Origin: Paranoxybacillus vitaminiphilus | GTDB lineage: Bacteria > Bacillota > Bacilli > Bacillales > Anoxybacillaceae | Assembly: GCF_003259935.1 (NCBI RefSeq) | Contig: NZ_QLMH01000011.1 | Location: 46,146 to 110,145 of the forward strand | Direction of reading: 5' to 3' | DNA length: 64,000 nt | Shown here: piece after piece, positions 16,367 to 24,555 of the stretch | Layout of the letters: every line of letters begins with the position of its first letter | Numbering within the stretch: the first letter of the stretch is position 1 | The notes under the pieces: generated by a model | Told to the model about the DNA's origin: nothing | The model's input: only the letters and a program-made list of their open reading frames with translations | The model's database searches: none | Position numbers and translations under genes: made by a program

Positions 16367-17131
16367 ATGGAAACGGTATTACTTACTTTCGCAAACCAAT
16401 TGGCGATACTGGAATTGAATCGCCCAGATTCATTGAATGCGATGAATGAACAGATGCTGACGGAAATAATGGCAAAGTTAAAAGAAGTTGAAAAAAGTGA
16501 TGCTCTTATTTTACTTATGACAGGAAAGGGGAGAGGATTTTCAGCAGGTGGCGATATCAAAACGATGTTAAACATAGAAGATCAAGAAAAATTCGTAAAT
16601 ATTATGGAAACGATTAAACAATTAATCATCACACTGTACAGTTTGCCAAAAGTAGTGATTGCTGCGGTTCACGGACCAGCGGCGGGATTAGGATTTAGTT
16701 TCGCTTTAGCAAGCGATTATTTAATCGCAACGAAGTCTGCCCGTTTAGCGATGAATTTTATTGGGATTGGTTTAATTCCTGATGGTGGAGGACATTTCTT
16801 CCTGGAAAAAAGATTAGGTGAGGCGAAGGCAAAGCAACTGATTTGGCAAGGGAAAACGATGAGTGCCGAAGAAGCATTCCGAATCGGTTTAGTCGATGAA
16901 ATCGTCGAAGATGCAAATGAAATTTATGAGAAAATCGCACAATGGAAAACAAAGCCGCTGCAAGCAATGATTGAGACGAAGAAAATATATACGGAATTAA
17001 ATAAGGGTAGATTGCTTCAAGCGTTGCATCTTGAAATGATCGGTCAACAAAAAATGAGACAAACCGAAGACCATCGTGAAGGGGTTCGCGCCTTTTTAGA
17101 AAAACGTAAACCGAACTTCTCTGGAAGATAA
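16367..17131 (+). CDS. Enoyl-CoA hydratase/isomerase family protein (YhaR-like)
   Basis: 254 residues of the crotonase fold. The two oxyanion-hole segments are GRGFSAGGDIK (near residue 53) and HGPAAGLGFSFALA (near 104). At the site where many hydratases have glutamate, the sequence is IGLIPDGGGHFF, with aspartate, as in PaaG-type isomerases; so isomerase or hydratase activity on an acyl-CoA is possible. It is a single gene with GGGAGG before the ATG and no fatty-acid neighbours. Confidence 0.82.
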   Translation: METVLLTFANQLAILELNRPDSLNAMNEQMLTEIMAKLKEVEKSDALILLMTGKGRGFSAGGDIKTMLNIEDQEKFVNIMETIKQLIITLYSLPKVVIAAVHGPAAGLGFSFALASDYLIATKSARLAMNFIGIGLIPDGGGHFFLEKRLGEAKAKQLIWQGKTMSAEEAFRIGLVDEIVEDANEIYEKIAQWKTKPLQAMIETKKIYTELNKGRLLQALHLEMIGQQKMRQTEDHREGVRAFLEKRKPNFSGR

Positions 17132-17595
17132 AGAATATTATCAGCTAGGAATGGTGCTTGTTCCTGAACAGAAAAAGTAAGGAAACGGTATGCTGCTTTT
17201 TAGAAAAAACATCGAACAGAACCAACTCGATGACGAAAAAACGAATGATCGAAATGCATGAAATATCGGCTAACACGTATCTTTTGCGTTTTTTGGCCAT
17301 ACGGATGCTCGGCGTTTAAAGCCTGCAGATACAAGAAGCAAGCGCCGAAAAACGATATTTAAAGTCATTGAGACAGTTGTAAACATGATCTACCCCAAAT
17401 CTATTTTTATCAAAGAATAGTAACCATTTAACTATGTTTAATGTTAAATAGAAAAACAGCTGGAATCGATCAGGCTGCACGCTCTAAACACCAACGAAGT
17501 CGCAATCATCATCGTCACTTCATTTTGATGGTGAAAAAACGGTAAACTAGTTCATGGATGGATCACCACTTAAAATTTTGCGGAGGTGTTTTTGC
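17132..17595. other. Intergenic region upstream of the AcoR-type gene
   Basis: About 460 bases. No gene is recognised. The stretch before 17582 includes a short frame in phase with the regulator gene (from 17554), but the GGAGGT ribosome site at 17582-17587 places the true start at 17596. Confidence 0.4.
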
Positions 17596-19524
17596 GTGAA
17601 CAGTCGGCGGGAGGATGTCAAAGAAATGTGGAAGCGCTTTATTTTTGAAAATGAACTAGCTGCAGAACTTTCTCCCATTGTCAAAGACTCATGGATTCGC
17701 TCAAAAAAATGGAAAGTAGATCCTTTCCAGCCATATGGCCATATAAAGAAAATTGAAACGGAACGATACAAAAAACTTATTGATTGGTCCACTCCCCTAA
17801 TGGAAGGACTCTATTCCATCGTAAAGGGCTCCGGATTTTTAGTGATTCTTTGTAATGAAAAAGGACAGCTATTAAAATCAATCGGCGATCCGGACACATT
17901 GGCAAAGGCGGCTCAAATCGGCTTTGTCGAAGGAGCGGATTGGAGTGAACAAACGATGGGCACTAACGCGATTGGCACCTCCATTGTTCTCGATCAACCT
18001 GTACAAATATTTGCTGAGGAACATTATTCACAAATATGCCAATCATGGACTTGTTCCGCAGCCCCGATCCATGATTCAAAAGGCAACATTATCGGCGTAT
18101 TAAACGTATCCGGCCCATATGAAAAGGTGCATCCTCACACATTGGGGATGGTCGTTTCAGCGGTGAAAGCCATTGAGTATCAATTGAAGTTAAATGAAAA
18201 TACAGAAAAAAATATCATGATGCAAAGGTTTCTTGAAGCGACAACCAATAATATGAAAGAAAGCATCCTTATTATTGATACGGAAGGAAAAATTATAAAG
18301 GCTAACGATCAGCTGAAGAAATTTCTTTGTCTTGATCAATCGTGTCTGGAAGGAAAAAGGATTAACGAGCTTTTTACAAATAAAGACATTGTTTCAAAGG
18401 CTCCTGTCTATCTTCACAATCAGGAATTACATTTAAAAGTGAAGCCATCAAGAAATATTCATCATGTCATGGTCGATAAAATTCCGATTTATAAAGATAA
18501 ACATTGGATCGGTTCGATGATCATGCTGAAAGAAATTCAAAAAGTGCGCCAATTTGTTAATCGCTTATCCGGCAACCAGGCAAAAATAACGTTCGATGAT
18601 ATTATCGGACAGCATCCTTATTTCATTCAAAAAGTGAATGAAGCCAAACTTGCGGCAGCGACCGACTCAAACGTTTTAATACTAGGAGAAAGCGGAACAG
18701 GAAAAGAAATGTTCGCGCAGGCCATCCATAATGCAAGCAAGAGAAAAAACAAACCGTTTATTGCCATCAATTGTGCTGGAATTCCCCGCGATCTTCTTGG
18801 AAGCGAGCTGTTTGGTTATGTAGACGGCGCTTTTACCGGAGCTAAAAAAGGAGGAAGTGCGGGAAAATTTGAACTTGCTGACGGCGGTACTCTCTTTTTA
18901 GATGAAATTGGCGAAATGTCTTTGGAAATGCAGGTTCTTCTTTTACGGGTCATCCAGGAAAAAGAAGTGATGCGGATCGGCGGACATAAAGTGATACCGG
19001 TGGACGTCCGAATTATCGCGGCTACGAACAAAAATCTCCGTGATGAAGTCAAAAAGGGGAGCTTCAGGGAAGATTTGTTCTTTCGCCTCAATGTCATGCC
19101 GATCACTTTGCCGCCTTTGCGGGAAAGAAAAGAGGATATACCGCTTCTTGTCCGTCACTTTATCGATAAGCTTAGTAAAAAATTAAACAAACCGTTTCCA
19201 GAAATCAGGACGGACTTTTTACAGGCGCTCATCCAGTACGACTGGCCGGGGAATATCCGGGAATTGCAAAATATACTTGAAAGAACATTAAACCGGAGCA
19301 CAAAGCCAGTTTTATCTGCCGAAGATTTGCCGGAAGAAGTGTTTCAAATGTTTTCTGGACAAAAAACAGAGGAGATGTTGGTGCATAGAGATGATATTAA
19401 AAAACAGTCCATTATTCAGGCATTGCGTCTATTTAACGGAAATATCACGAAAGCAGCCAAGCATTTAGGAATTTCCAGAAGTACTTTTTACCGACAAATG
19501 AGAAAATTTAACATCCCGTATTAA
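17596..19524 (+). CDS. acoR: Sigma-54-dependent transcriptional activator, AcoR type
   Basis: 642 residues from a GTG eight bases after GGAGGT. Domains: GAF-type sensor (about 50-195, with TMGTNAIGTSIVLDQPVQIF), PAS (about 215-310), AAA+ ATPase (about 335-565) and a Fis-type helix-turn-helix at the C-terminus (NITKAAKHLGISRSTFYRQM). Walker A GESGTGKE is at 364-371, the sigma-54 contact loop GAFTGA at 411-416 and Walker B D436-E437. No receiver domain is present, so it probably senses a small ligand. It should activate the -24/-12 promoter of acoABC directly downstream. In B. subtilis acoR lies after the aco genes; here it lies before them. Confidence 0.88.
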   Translation: MNSRREDVKEMWKRFIFENELAAELSPIVKDSWIRSKKWKVDPFQPYGHIKKIETERYKKLIDWSTPLMEGLYSIVKGSGFLVILCNEKGQLLKSIGDPDTLAKAAQIGFVEGADWSEQTMGTNAIGTSIVLDQPVQIFAEEHYSQICQSWTCSAAPIHDSKGNIIGVLNVSGPYEKVHPHTLGMVVSAVKAIEYQLKLNENTEKNIMMQRFLEATTNNMKESILIIDTEGKIIKANDQLKKFLCLDQSCLEGKRINELFTNKDIVSKAPVYLHNQELHLKVKPSRNIHHVMVDKIPIYKDKHWIGSMIMLKEIQKVRQFVNRLSGNQAKITFDDIIGQHPYFIQKVNEAKLAAATDSNVLILGESGTGKEMFAQAIHNASKRKNKPFIAINCAGIPRDLLGSELFGYVDGAFTGAKKGGSAGKFELADGGTLFLDEIGEMSLEMQVLLLRVIQEKEVMRIGGHKVIPVDVRIIAATNKNLRDEVKKGSFREDLFFRLNVMPITLPPLRERKEDIPLLVRHFIDKLSKKLNKPFPEIRTDFLQALIQYDWPGNIRELQNILERTLNRSTKPVLSAEDLPEEVFQMFSGQKTEEMLVHRDDIKKQSIIQALRLFNGNITKAAKHLGISRSTFYRQMRKFNIPY

Positions 19525-19566
19525 CCAAATAACCGTTTCATTTTGTATCAAATTGTATTAATATGT

Positions 19567-19607
19567 AGCAACAAAGTGTCCCATTTTGGAACACTTTGTT
19601 GCTTTTT
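19567..19607 (+). terminator. Terminator of acoR, possibly also an activator site
   Basis: AGCAACAAAGTGT (19567-19579) and ACACTTTGTTGCT (19591-19603) are perfectly complementary and followed by TTTT. The centre reads GTGTCCC...GGAACAC, a dyad resembling an enhancer for a dimeric activator, about 135-160 bases before the acoA promoter. A second imperfect dyad (ATGAAACTATTTGT...ACAAATTTCAT) lies at 19674-19707. Confidence 0.8.
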
Positions 19608-19734
19608 ACTGAAAAAATGTTAGTTGAATCTATGATCGCGCAAAAAAATTTTCTAGATTTTTTTGATAGAACTATGAAACTATTTGTGGTAAATCGACAA
19701 ATTTCATCGCTCTTCACTTCCTCAATCGCCTATA

Positions 19735-19751
19735 TTGGCATGCTTTTTGCA
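19735..19751 (+). promoter_or_regulatory. Sigma-54 (-24/-12) promoter of acoABC
   Basis: TTGGCATGCTTTTTGCA matches the TGGCAC-N5-TTGCA consensus with one change, and the GG and GC pairs are ten bases apart. The start should be near 19762, which excludes translation starts upstream of that point. Confidence 0.88.
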
Positions 19752-19800
19752 TATTAGTATAGATGAAAGCGTTTTATTTTCAATGAAGGAGGAGAGCAAG

Positions 19801-20787
19801 TTGACAATTTCTGTTGATCATCTTACTTGGATGTACGAAACAATGTACAAAATTCGTTATTACGAGGACAAAATGGCTGAAGCCTATGCCGAAGGAAAAA
19901 ATCCTGTCTTTAATATCGGTGCAGGACCTGTACCGGGCGAAATGCATTTGGCAACGGGGCAAGAACCGGCCGCTGTTGGTATATGTGTTCATCTAACGAA
20001 AGAAGATACGGTAACGTCTCCGCACCGTCCACACCATCATGCGATCGCAAAAGGAGTTCACTTAAACCGAATGACCGCTGAAATCTTTGGTAAAGTGACG
20101 GGACTCGGAAAAGGAAAAGGGGGGCATATGCACTTATTTGATCCAGATGTCAAATTTTCCTGTGGAGGAATTGTTGGTGCGGGTATTCCGCATGCACTTG
20201 GGGCAGCGCTCGCCGCAAAGAAAAAAGGAAAGGATTGGGTAGCGGTTGCTTTTATTGGGGAAGGAGCCGCCAACCAAGGAGCTTTCCATGAATCTTTAAA
20301 TATGGCGGCGCTGTGGAATTTGCCGCTTATTGTCGTGATTGAAAACAATCAATACGGAATTTCTGTTCCTAAATCCGCATCCACATCTGTTCCATCCAAT
20401 GATATAAGAGCTGCCGCTTACGGAATAAAAGGATATTATGTGAAAGACAATGATCCGATTGAAATGTACAACGTTTCAAAAGAAGCGGTGGAACGGGCGA
20501 GAAAGGGGGAGGGACCATCGATTATTGAAATTGAAACGTACCGTTATTTAGGACATTTCCAAGGAGATCCGGAGGTTTACAGGGATAAAAACGAGGTCAC
20601 TTTACTAAGAGAAAAAGACCCAATTGTCCGTATGCGCCAGCTCTTAATCAAAGAGTACGGAATAGAAGAACAACAGCTGAGCGAATTGGAAAATAGAGCA
20701 AAGCAGGAAGTCGAAGCTGCTTATCAATTCGCGCGCGAAAGCGATTATCCTGCACCGGAAGATGCTTTAAAAGATCTTTTTGTTTAA
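19801..20787 (+). CDS. acoA: Acetoin dehydrogenase-type E1 component, alpha subunit
   Basis: 328 residues. It begins with TTG at 19801, preceded by AAGGAGGAG; upstream starts are excluded because they precede or overlap the -24/-12 promoter. The thiamine-diphosphate motif GEGAANQGAFHESLNMAA is followed by NNQYGIS. The phosphorylation-loop region reads ETYRYLGHFQGD. With AcoB it forms the heterotetrameric E1 that oxidatively cleaves acetoin (or a related 2-oxo compound) and passes the acetyl unit to the lipoyl E2. The acetoin assignment rests on the AcoR-type regulator, the sigma-54 promoter and overall resemblance. Confidence 0.82.
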   Translation: MTISVDHLTWMYETMYKIRYYEDKMAEAYAEGKNPVFNIGAGPVPGEMHLATGQEPAAVGICVHLTKEDTVTSPHRPHHHAIAKGVHLNRMTAEIFGKVTGLGKGKGGHMHLFDPDVKFSCGGIVGAGIPHALGAALAAKKKGKDWVAVAFIGEGAANQGAFHESLNMAALWNLPLIVVIENNQYGISVPKSASTSVPSNDIRAAAYGIKGYYVKDNDPIEMYNVSKEAVERARKGEGPSIIEIETYRYLGHFQGDPEVYRDKNEVTLLREKDPIVRMRQLLIKEYGIEEQQLSELENRAKQEVEAAYQFARESDYPAPEDALKDLFV

Positions 20788-20815
20788 TCACGACTATAAG
20801 AAAGGGGTCATAAAA

Positions 20816-21835
20816 ATGCAAAAAACAAAGCAACGCTTATTAACGGGAAATAAAGCGATTGCAGAAGCGATTCGATTAGAAATGGAAAGAGATCCGAACG
20901 TGTTTGTCATGGGAGAAGATGTCGGTGTATACGGAGGGATATTCGGGGCAACCGAAGGATTATTTCAAAAGTTCGGTCCTGAAAGGGTAATCGATACACC
21001 GATTTCTGAAACGGCTTTTATTGGAGCCGCCATTGGAGCCGCTGCAGAAGGAATGCGGCCGATTGTCGAATTAATGTTCGTGGATTTCTTCGGTGTTTGT
21101 ATGGACCAAATTTACAATCATATGGCCAAAATTCCGTATATGTCAGGAGGAAGTGTCAAGCTGCCAATGGTATTAATGACGGCGGTTGGCGGAGGATACA
21201 GCGATGCTGCTCAGCATTCGCAAACATTATATGCTACTTTTGCCCACTTACCGGGAATGAAAGTGGTGGCGCCATCCACTCCGTATGATTTGAAAGGAAT
21301 GATGATTTCCGCTATTAGGGACGATAATCCAGTTGTGTTTATGTTTCATAAAACATTGCAAGGATTGGGATGGATGGATCAGCTGGATGCATCCGTCGGA
21401 CATGTTCCGGAAGAAGCGTACACCGTGCCAATCGGCAAGGCGAAAGTGGTAAGAGAAGGAACAGACATTACGATTGTTGGCATTCAAATGACAACCCATC
21501 ACGCTTTAGAAGCCGCTAAAAAGCTGGAGCAGCATGGAATTCAGGCGGAAGTGATCGACTTGCGTTCACTCGTTCCTTTAGATCGCGAAACGATTCTTCA
21601 GTCCATAAAAAAGACACATCGTTTGCTGGTAGTCGATGAAGATTACTTATCCTACGGCATGACGGCAGAAATCGCCGCGATCGCAGCAGAAGAAGGTTTA
21701 TATGATTTGGAGGCACCGGTCAAAAGATTGGCTGTTCCGGATGTACCAATTCCATACAGCCGTCCGCTTGAACAATTTGTACTGCCGAATGCAGACAAAA
21801 TTTTCAACGAAGCAATGAAATTAGTCAATGAATAA
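20816..21835 (+). CDS. acoB: Acetoin dehydrogenase-type E1 component, beta subunit
   Basis: 339 residues from the ATG at 20816 after AAAGGGG. It has the transketolase-like pyrimidine domain ([38 protein letters not shown]) and the C-terminal domain with [15 protein letters not shown]. It completes the thiamine-diphosphate active site with AcoA, whose gene ends 28 bases upstream. Confidence 0.85.
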   Translation: MQKTKQRLLTGNKAIAEAIRLEMERDPNVFVMGEDVGVYGGIFGATEGLFQKFGPERVIDTPISETAFIGAAIGAAAEGMRPIVELMFVDFFGVCMDQIYNHMAKIPYMSGGSVKLPMVLMTAVGGGYSDAAQHSQTLYATFAHLPGMKVVAPSTPYDLKGMMISAIRDDNPVVFMFHKTLQGLGWMDQLDASVGHVPEEAYTVPIGKAKVVREGTDITIVGIQMTTHHALEAAKKLEQHGIQAEVIDLRSLVPLDRETILQSIKKTHRLLVVDEDYLSYGMTAEIAAIAAEEGLYDLEAPVKRLAVPDVPIPYSRPLEQFVLPNADKIFNEAMKLVNE

Positions 21836-21861
21836 AATTGATTTCCATCCAGGAGGCAGAT

Positions 21862-23241
21862 ATGTTAATCGAAGTAAAATTACCGCGACTATCCGATGAT
21901 CATGATGAAAGCTTGATCACTTTCTGGCATGTTTCAGAAGGTGATGCAGTCGAAAAAGGTGATACACTCGTGGAGGTGCAAACAGAGAAAGCTGTTTCGG
22001 AAATCGAAGCTCCGGAGTCAGGTGTTGTAAAAGAAATCAGGAAAAAAAGAGGCGACACTGCCGCGGTCGGGGCTGTATTGGCTGTCATCGAAACAGCCGA
22101 TGAAACAGCGCCTTCAACAGAGGAGCTAACAAACAATTCAACTGAGGAGCAACAAAAAGTTGTGCAAGAGGCTCCTGTAGAAAGAAAAGCTACTCCGCGT
22201 GTAAAAAAATTAGCGAGAGAACTCGGGGTTGATTGGCGCCTTGTCACGCCAACCGGTCCTAACGGCAAGGTCACGGAAGAAGATATTCGAAACGCGGCAA
22301 AGAAAAGCGAAGAAAAGGAAAAACAACCAAACCGGTTTTTCATAGCAACACCATCTGTACGCAAATTTGCGAGAGAGCACAATGTCAGCCTTGAAGAAGT
22401 GACACCGACCGGTCCTAACGGAAGAATATTAAAAAGCGATATTGAGGCTGTCTTAGCAAAACGAAAATTAGAACAAGAACAAGCAAAAGCCGAAAAAGAA
22501 GCGGCAGCCGGCAGGGAAACAACAAAAGAGGAAGTGAGCACGCAAGGTCAACGAAGAATTCCGCTTACCGGCATTCGAAAAGTAATCGCAAAGGCGATGG
22601 TTCATTCGAAATCGGTGATCCCGCATGTAACTCATTTTGATGAGGCCAACGTAACCAATCTTGTGTTCCATCGTGAAAGGGTAAAACCATTTGCCGATGA
22701 AGAGGGGATTAAACTCACCTATCTCGCTTATGTAGTGAAAGCGTTAACAGCCGTGCTGAAAAAATATCCGATGTTAAATGCTTCCTTAGATGATGAACGA
22801 GAAGAAATTATTTTAAAGGATGAATATCATATCGGCTTTGCCGCCGACACCGACCGCGGTCTTGTCGTTCCGGTGATTAAACACGCAGACCAAAAGTCGT
22901 TATTTCAGATCGCCAAAGAGATCGAAGAGCTTGCGAAAAAAGCAAGAGACGGCTCAATCAAAGCGGATGAAATGACGGGATCTACGTGTACAATATCGAA
23001 TATCGGCTCAGCTGACGGCTCTTGGTTTACCCCGATTATCAATCATCCGGAATCGTGTATTTTAGGCATCGGCAGAATTGAGAAAAAACCTATCGTTGTT
23101 CAGGATTCGATTGAAATCGCACCGATGATGGCCTTATCGCTCAGCTATGACCATCGTTTGATTGACGGCGTTTTAGCCCAAAAAGCCTTAAACGAACTTA
23201 AGAAATATTTAAGCGAGCCGGATCTGTTATTTGTAAAATAA
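21862..23241 (+). CDS. acoC: Dihydrolipoamide acyltransferase E2 with two subunit-binding domains
   Basis: 459 residues from the ATG at 21862, five bases after AGGAGG. Domains: one lipoyl domain (1-80, lipoylated lysine K43 in QTEKAVSE), a first peripheral subunit-binding domain at about 110-145 ([14 protein letters not shown]...TPTGPNGKV), a second at about 162-200 ([14 protein letters not shown]...TPTGPNGRI), then the catalytic trimer-forming domain with H431 and D435 in DHRLIDG. Most E2 proteins carry one such binding domain; two is unusual. No E3 (lipoamide dehydrogenase) gene follows, so E3 must come from elsewhere. Confidence 0.85.
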   Translation: MLIEVKLPRLSDDHDESLITFWHVSEGDAVEKGDTLVEVQTEKAVSEIEAPESGVVKEIRKKRGDTAAVGAVLAVIETADETAPSTEELTNNSTEEQQKVVQEAPVERKATPRVKKLARELGVDWRLVTPTGPNGKVTEEDIRNAAKKSEEKEKQPNRFFIATPSVRKFAREHNVSLEEVTPTGPNGRILKSDIEAVLAKRKLEQEQAKAEKEAAAGRETTKEEVSTQGQRRIPLTGIRKVIAKAMVHSKSVIPHVTHFDEANVTNLVFHRERVKPFADEEGIKLTYLAYVVKALTAVLKKYPMLNASLDDEREEIILKDEYHIGFAADTDRGLVVPVIKHADQKSLFQIAKEIEELAKKARDGSIKADEMTGSTCTISNIGSADGSWFTPIINHPESCILGIGRIEKKPIVVQDSIEIAPMMALSLSYDHRLIDGVLAQKALNELKKYLSEPDLLFVK

Positions 23242-23286
23242 AAATCTCCGTATAATATGTTCTAGCTAATGGAAAATAAAGATAAG

Positions 23287-23326
23287 GAGGCTGACTCAAA
23301 AGCTGTTATGAGACAGTCTCTTTTTG
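23287..23326 (+). terminator. Terminator of the aco operon
   Basis: GAGGCTGACTC (23287-23297) and GAGACAGTCTC (23310-23320) form ten pairs with one mismatch, followed by TTTTTG. Confidence 0.75.
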
Positions 23327-23510
23327 TTTACTTTTCTTTTGTTGAGATCCTTTTTCTCAACAGATTTCTAACGGATAAACGCGGGATCTCTCCTCACTGC
23401 CCGAACGTATCAATCAGACTTATAACGCTTTGTTGAAAATAAATGAGTGCTCATAAAAATGGATTTTCAGGAAACACTAAATGAAACCAAAAACAGGAGG
23501 AATAGCAGGG

Positions 23511-23780
23511 ATGTCATGGATCGAAGGACGCATTATTTCTGGTGAATATGACAATGAAATGAATGTCTTCACCATCCAAAAGTTAAAACAGTTTTTTGTT
23601 GAATCTGTTCTTCAACCGCATCAGATGCAGCAGCTGTCAGCCTATCTTAAAAACCAGCAAAATGAGGAGAAAGGCCAGATCCTCGTTCTTTACGATCAAA
23701 TGCCTGTGAAATTGTCGCAGGAAGAAATAAAGCAATTCATAGCGGATTTAGACGAAATTCAGTCTCTTTTATGCCGATAA
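23511..23780 (+). CDS. Small hypothetical protein
   Basis: 89 residues, soluble, not recognised. The ATG at 23511 follows AGGAGGAATAGCAGGG. The sequence is mixed alpha/beta: a beta start (SWIEGRIISGEYD), helices around FTIQKLKQFFVESVLQPHQMQQ and a final amphipathic helix (SQEEIKQFIADLDEIQSLL). It sits alone after the aco terminator. Confidence 0.55.
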   Translation: MSWIEGRIISGEYDNEMNVFTIQKLKQFFVESVLQPHQMQQLSAYLKNQQNEEKGQILVLYDQMPVKLSQEEIKQFIADLDEIQSLLCR

Positions 23781-24368
23781 AAGAAAGACAAATAAACATA
23801 AGGATAGTGTAGCCAAGGGAAAAGAATACGAATCGTTACCAATAAAATATAAGCTTAGTAATTTTGAAGCATATATATAATTCGATATGAATGATTAAAA
23901 GTGTATATTTGAACTGCCAAAATTATGCTAATTGTACATTTTAGGCAGGACCGAGGGATAAAACCATCACTCGTTTCTTGTAACAGAAGCCATTTGCGCG
24001 TGCGCTTCTGTTTTTCTTTTTTTAAATATTAGCAAAATGCAAGGGCAACAGAAATGGGAAAAAGTGTTTTTGGAAGAATGAATCATTCGGTTGTGAGAAG
24101 ATAGCGGTAGAAAGGAAATCAAGGATTAAACAATATTTATTGGAAAAGACAACAAAAGTGATCACGGTCATTCAGAACATCTATAAAGGAACAGCAGCAC
24201 AGCAATATACAGTTGCAAGTACTAACAGCCCGGCAAGAAGGAAAGAAAAATCCAAGTGCCTGTCATTATTGGAGAGGTTGTTTATTTGCCTGAAACGATT
24301 TCGTGGCTTGAACATTCCTGGTATAAGTCTTATCGCATATTTCAAAAAAGTTTTTATGAAAAAACAAT
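23781..24368. other. Intergenic region before the nitrite reductase operon
   Basis: About 590 bases. It contains a clear terminator at 23982-24014. Downstream, 24140-24373 has an open frame from a TTG, and another frame (about 24230-24370) reads QVPVIIGEVVYLPETISWLE and continues to a stop. Neither has a ribosome site; the second may be a decayed gene fragment that I cannot identify. Confidence 0.35.
23982..24014 (+). terminator. Rho-independent terminator
   Basis: AACAGAAGC and GCTTCTGTT form a perfect nine-pair stem followed by TTTCTTTTTTT-like sequence. It may end the small gene at 23511-23780 or an untranslated RNA from 23.8-24.0 kb. Confidence 0.75.
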
Positions 24369-24419
24369 GTTAAATTTTATAACATAAATAGTGATAAAAT
24401 TTAATATTTTGATAAGATA
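24369..24419 (+). promoter_or_regulatory. TnrA box and promoter of the nitrite/nitrate assimilation operon
   Basis: TGTTAAATTTTATAACA at 24369-24385 fits the TnrA consensus TGTNA-N7-TNACA exactly. A -10-like TAAGAT lies at 24414-24419 with no good -35. The box centre is about 49 bases before the predicted start (about 24426), the spacing known for TnrA-activated promoters. Confidence 0.85.
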
Positions 24420-24450
24420 GAGGTACGCAGCAACAAGAAAGGGGGGAGCA

Positions 24451-24555
24451 ATGATATTATTCAAAATTTTAATATTCATATTTATTCTTTTGGTATGTAA
24501 TATGGTTTCATCGTTGAAAATTCAACTGCTATGTTACGGAGGGATCGTTAGATGA
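24451..24555 (+). CDS. 34-residue hydrophobic peptide, translationally coupled to nirB
   Basis: ATG at 24451 follows AAAGGGGGGAGCA, one of the strongest ribosome sites in the window. The frame encodes MILFKILIFIFILLVCNMV and then SSLKIQLLCYGGIVR. The first 19 residues form one membrane segment. Its TGA (24553-24555) overlaps the nirB ATG as ATGA, so translation of nirB may depend on it. I know of no described counterpart. It could be a leader peptide or a small membrane protein. Confidence 0.6.
   Translation: MILFKILIFIFILLVCNMVSSLKIQLLCYGGIVR

Noticed and set aside
24140..24373. 77-codon frame before the TnrA box
   Set aside because: TTG start without ribosome site, odd composition, and a different frame in the same stretch looks more protein-like; probably neither is expressed.
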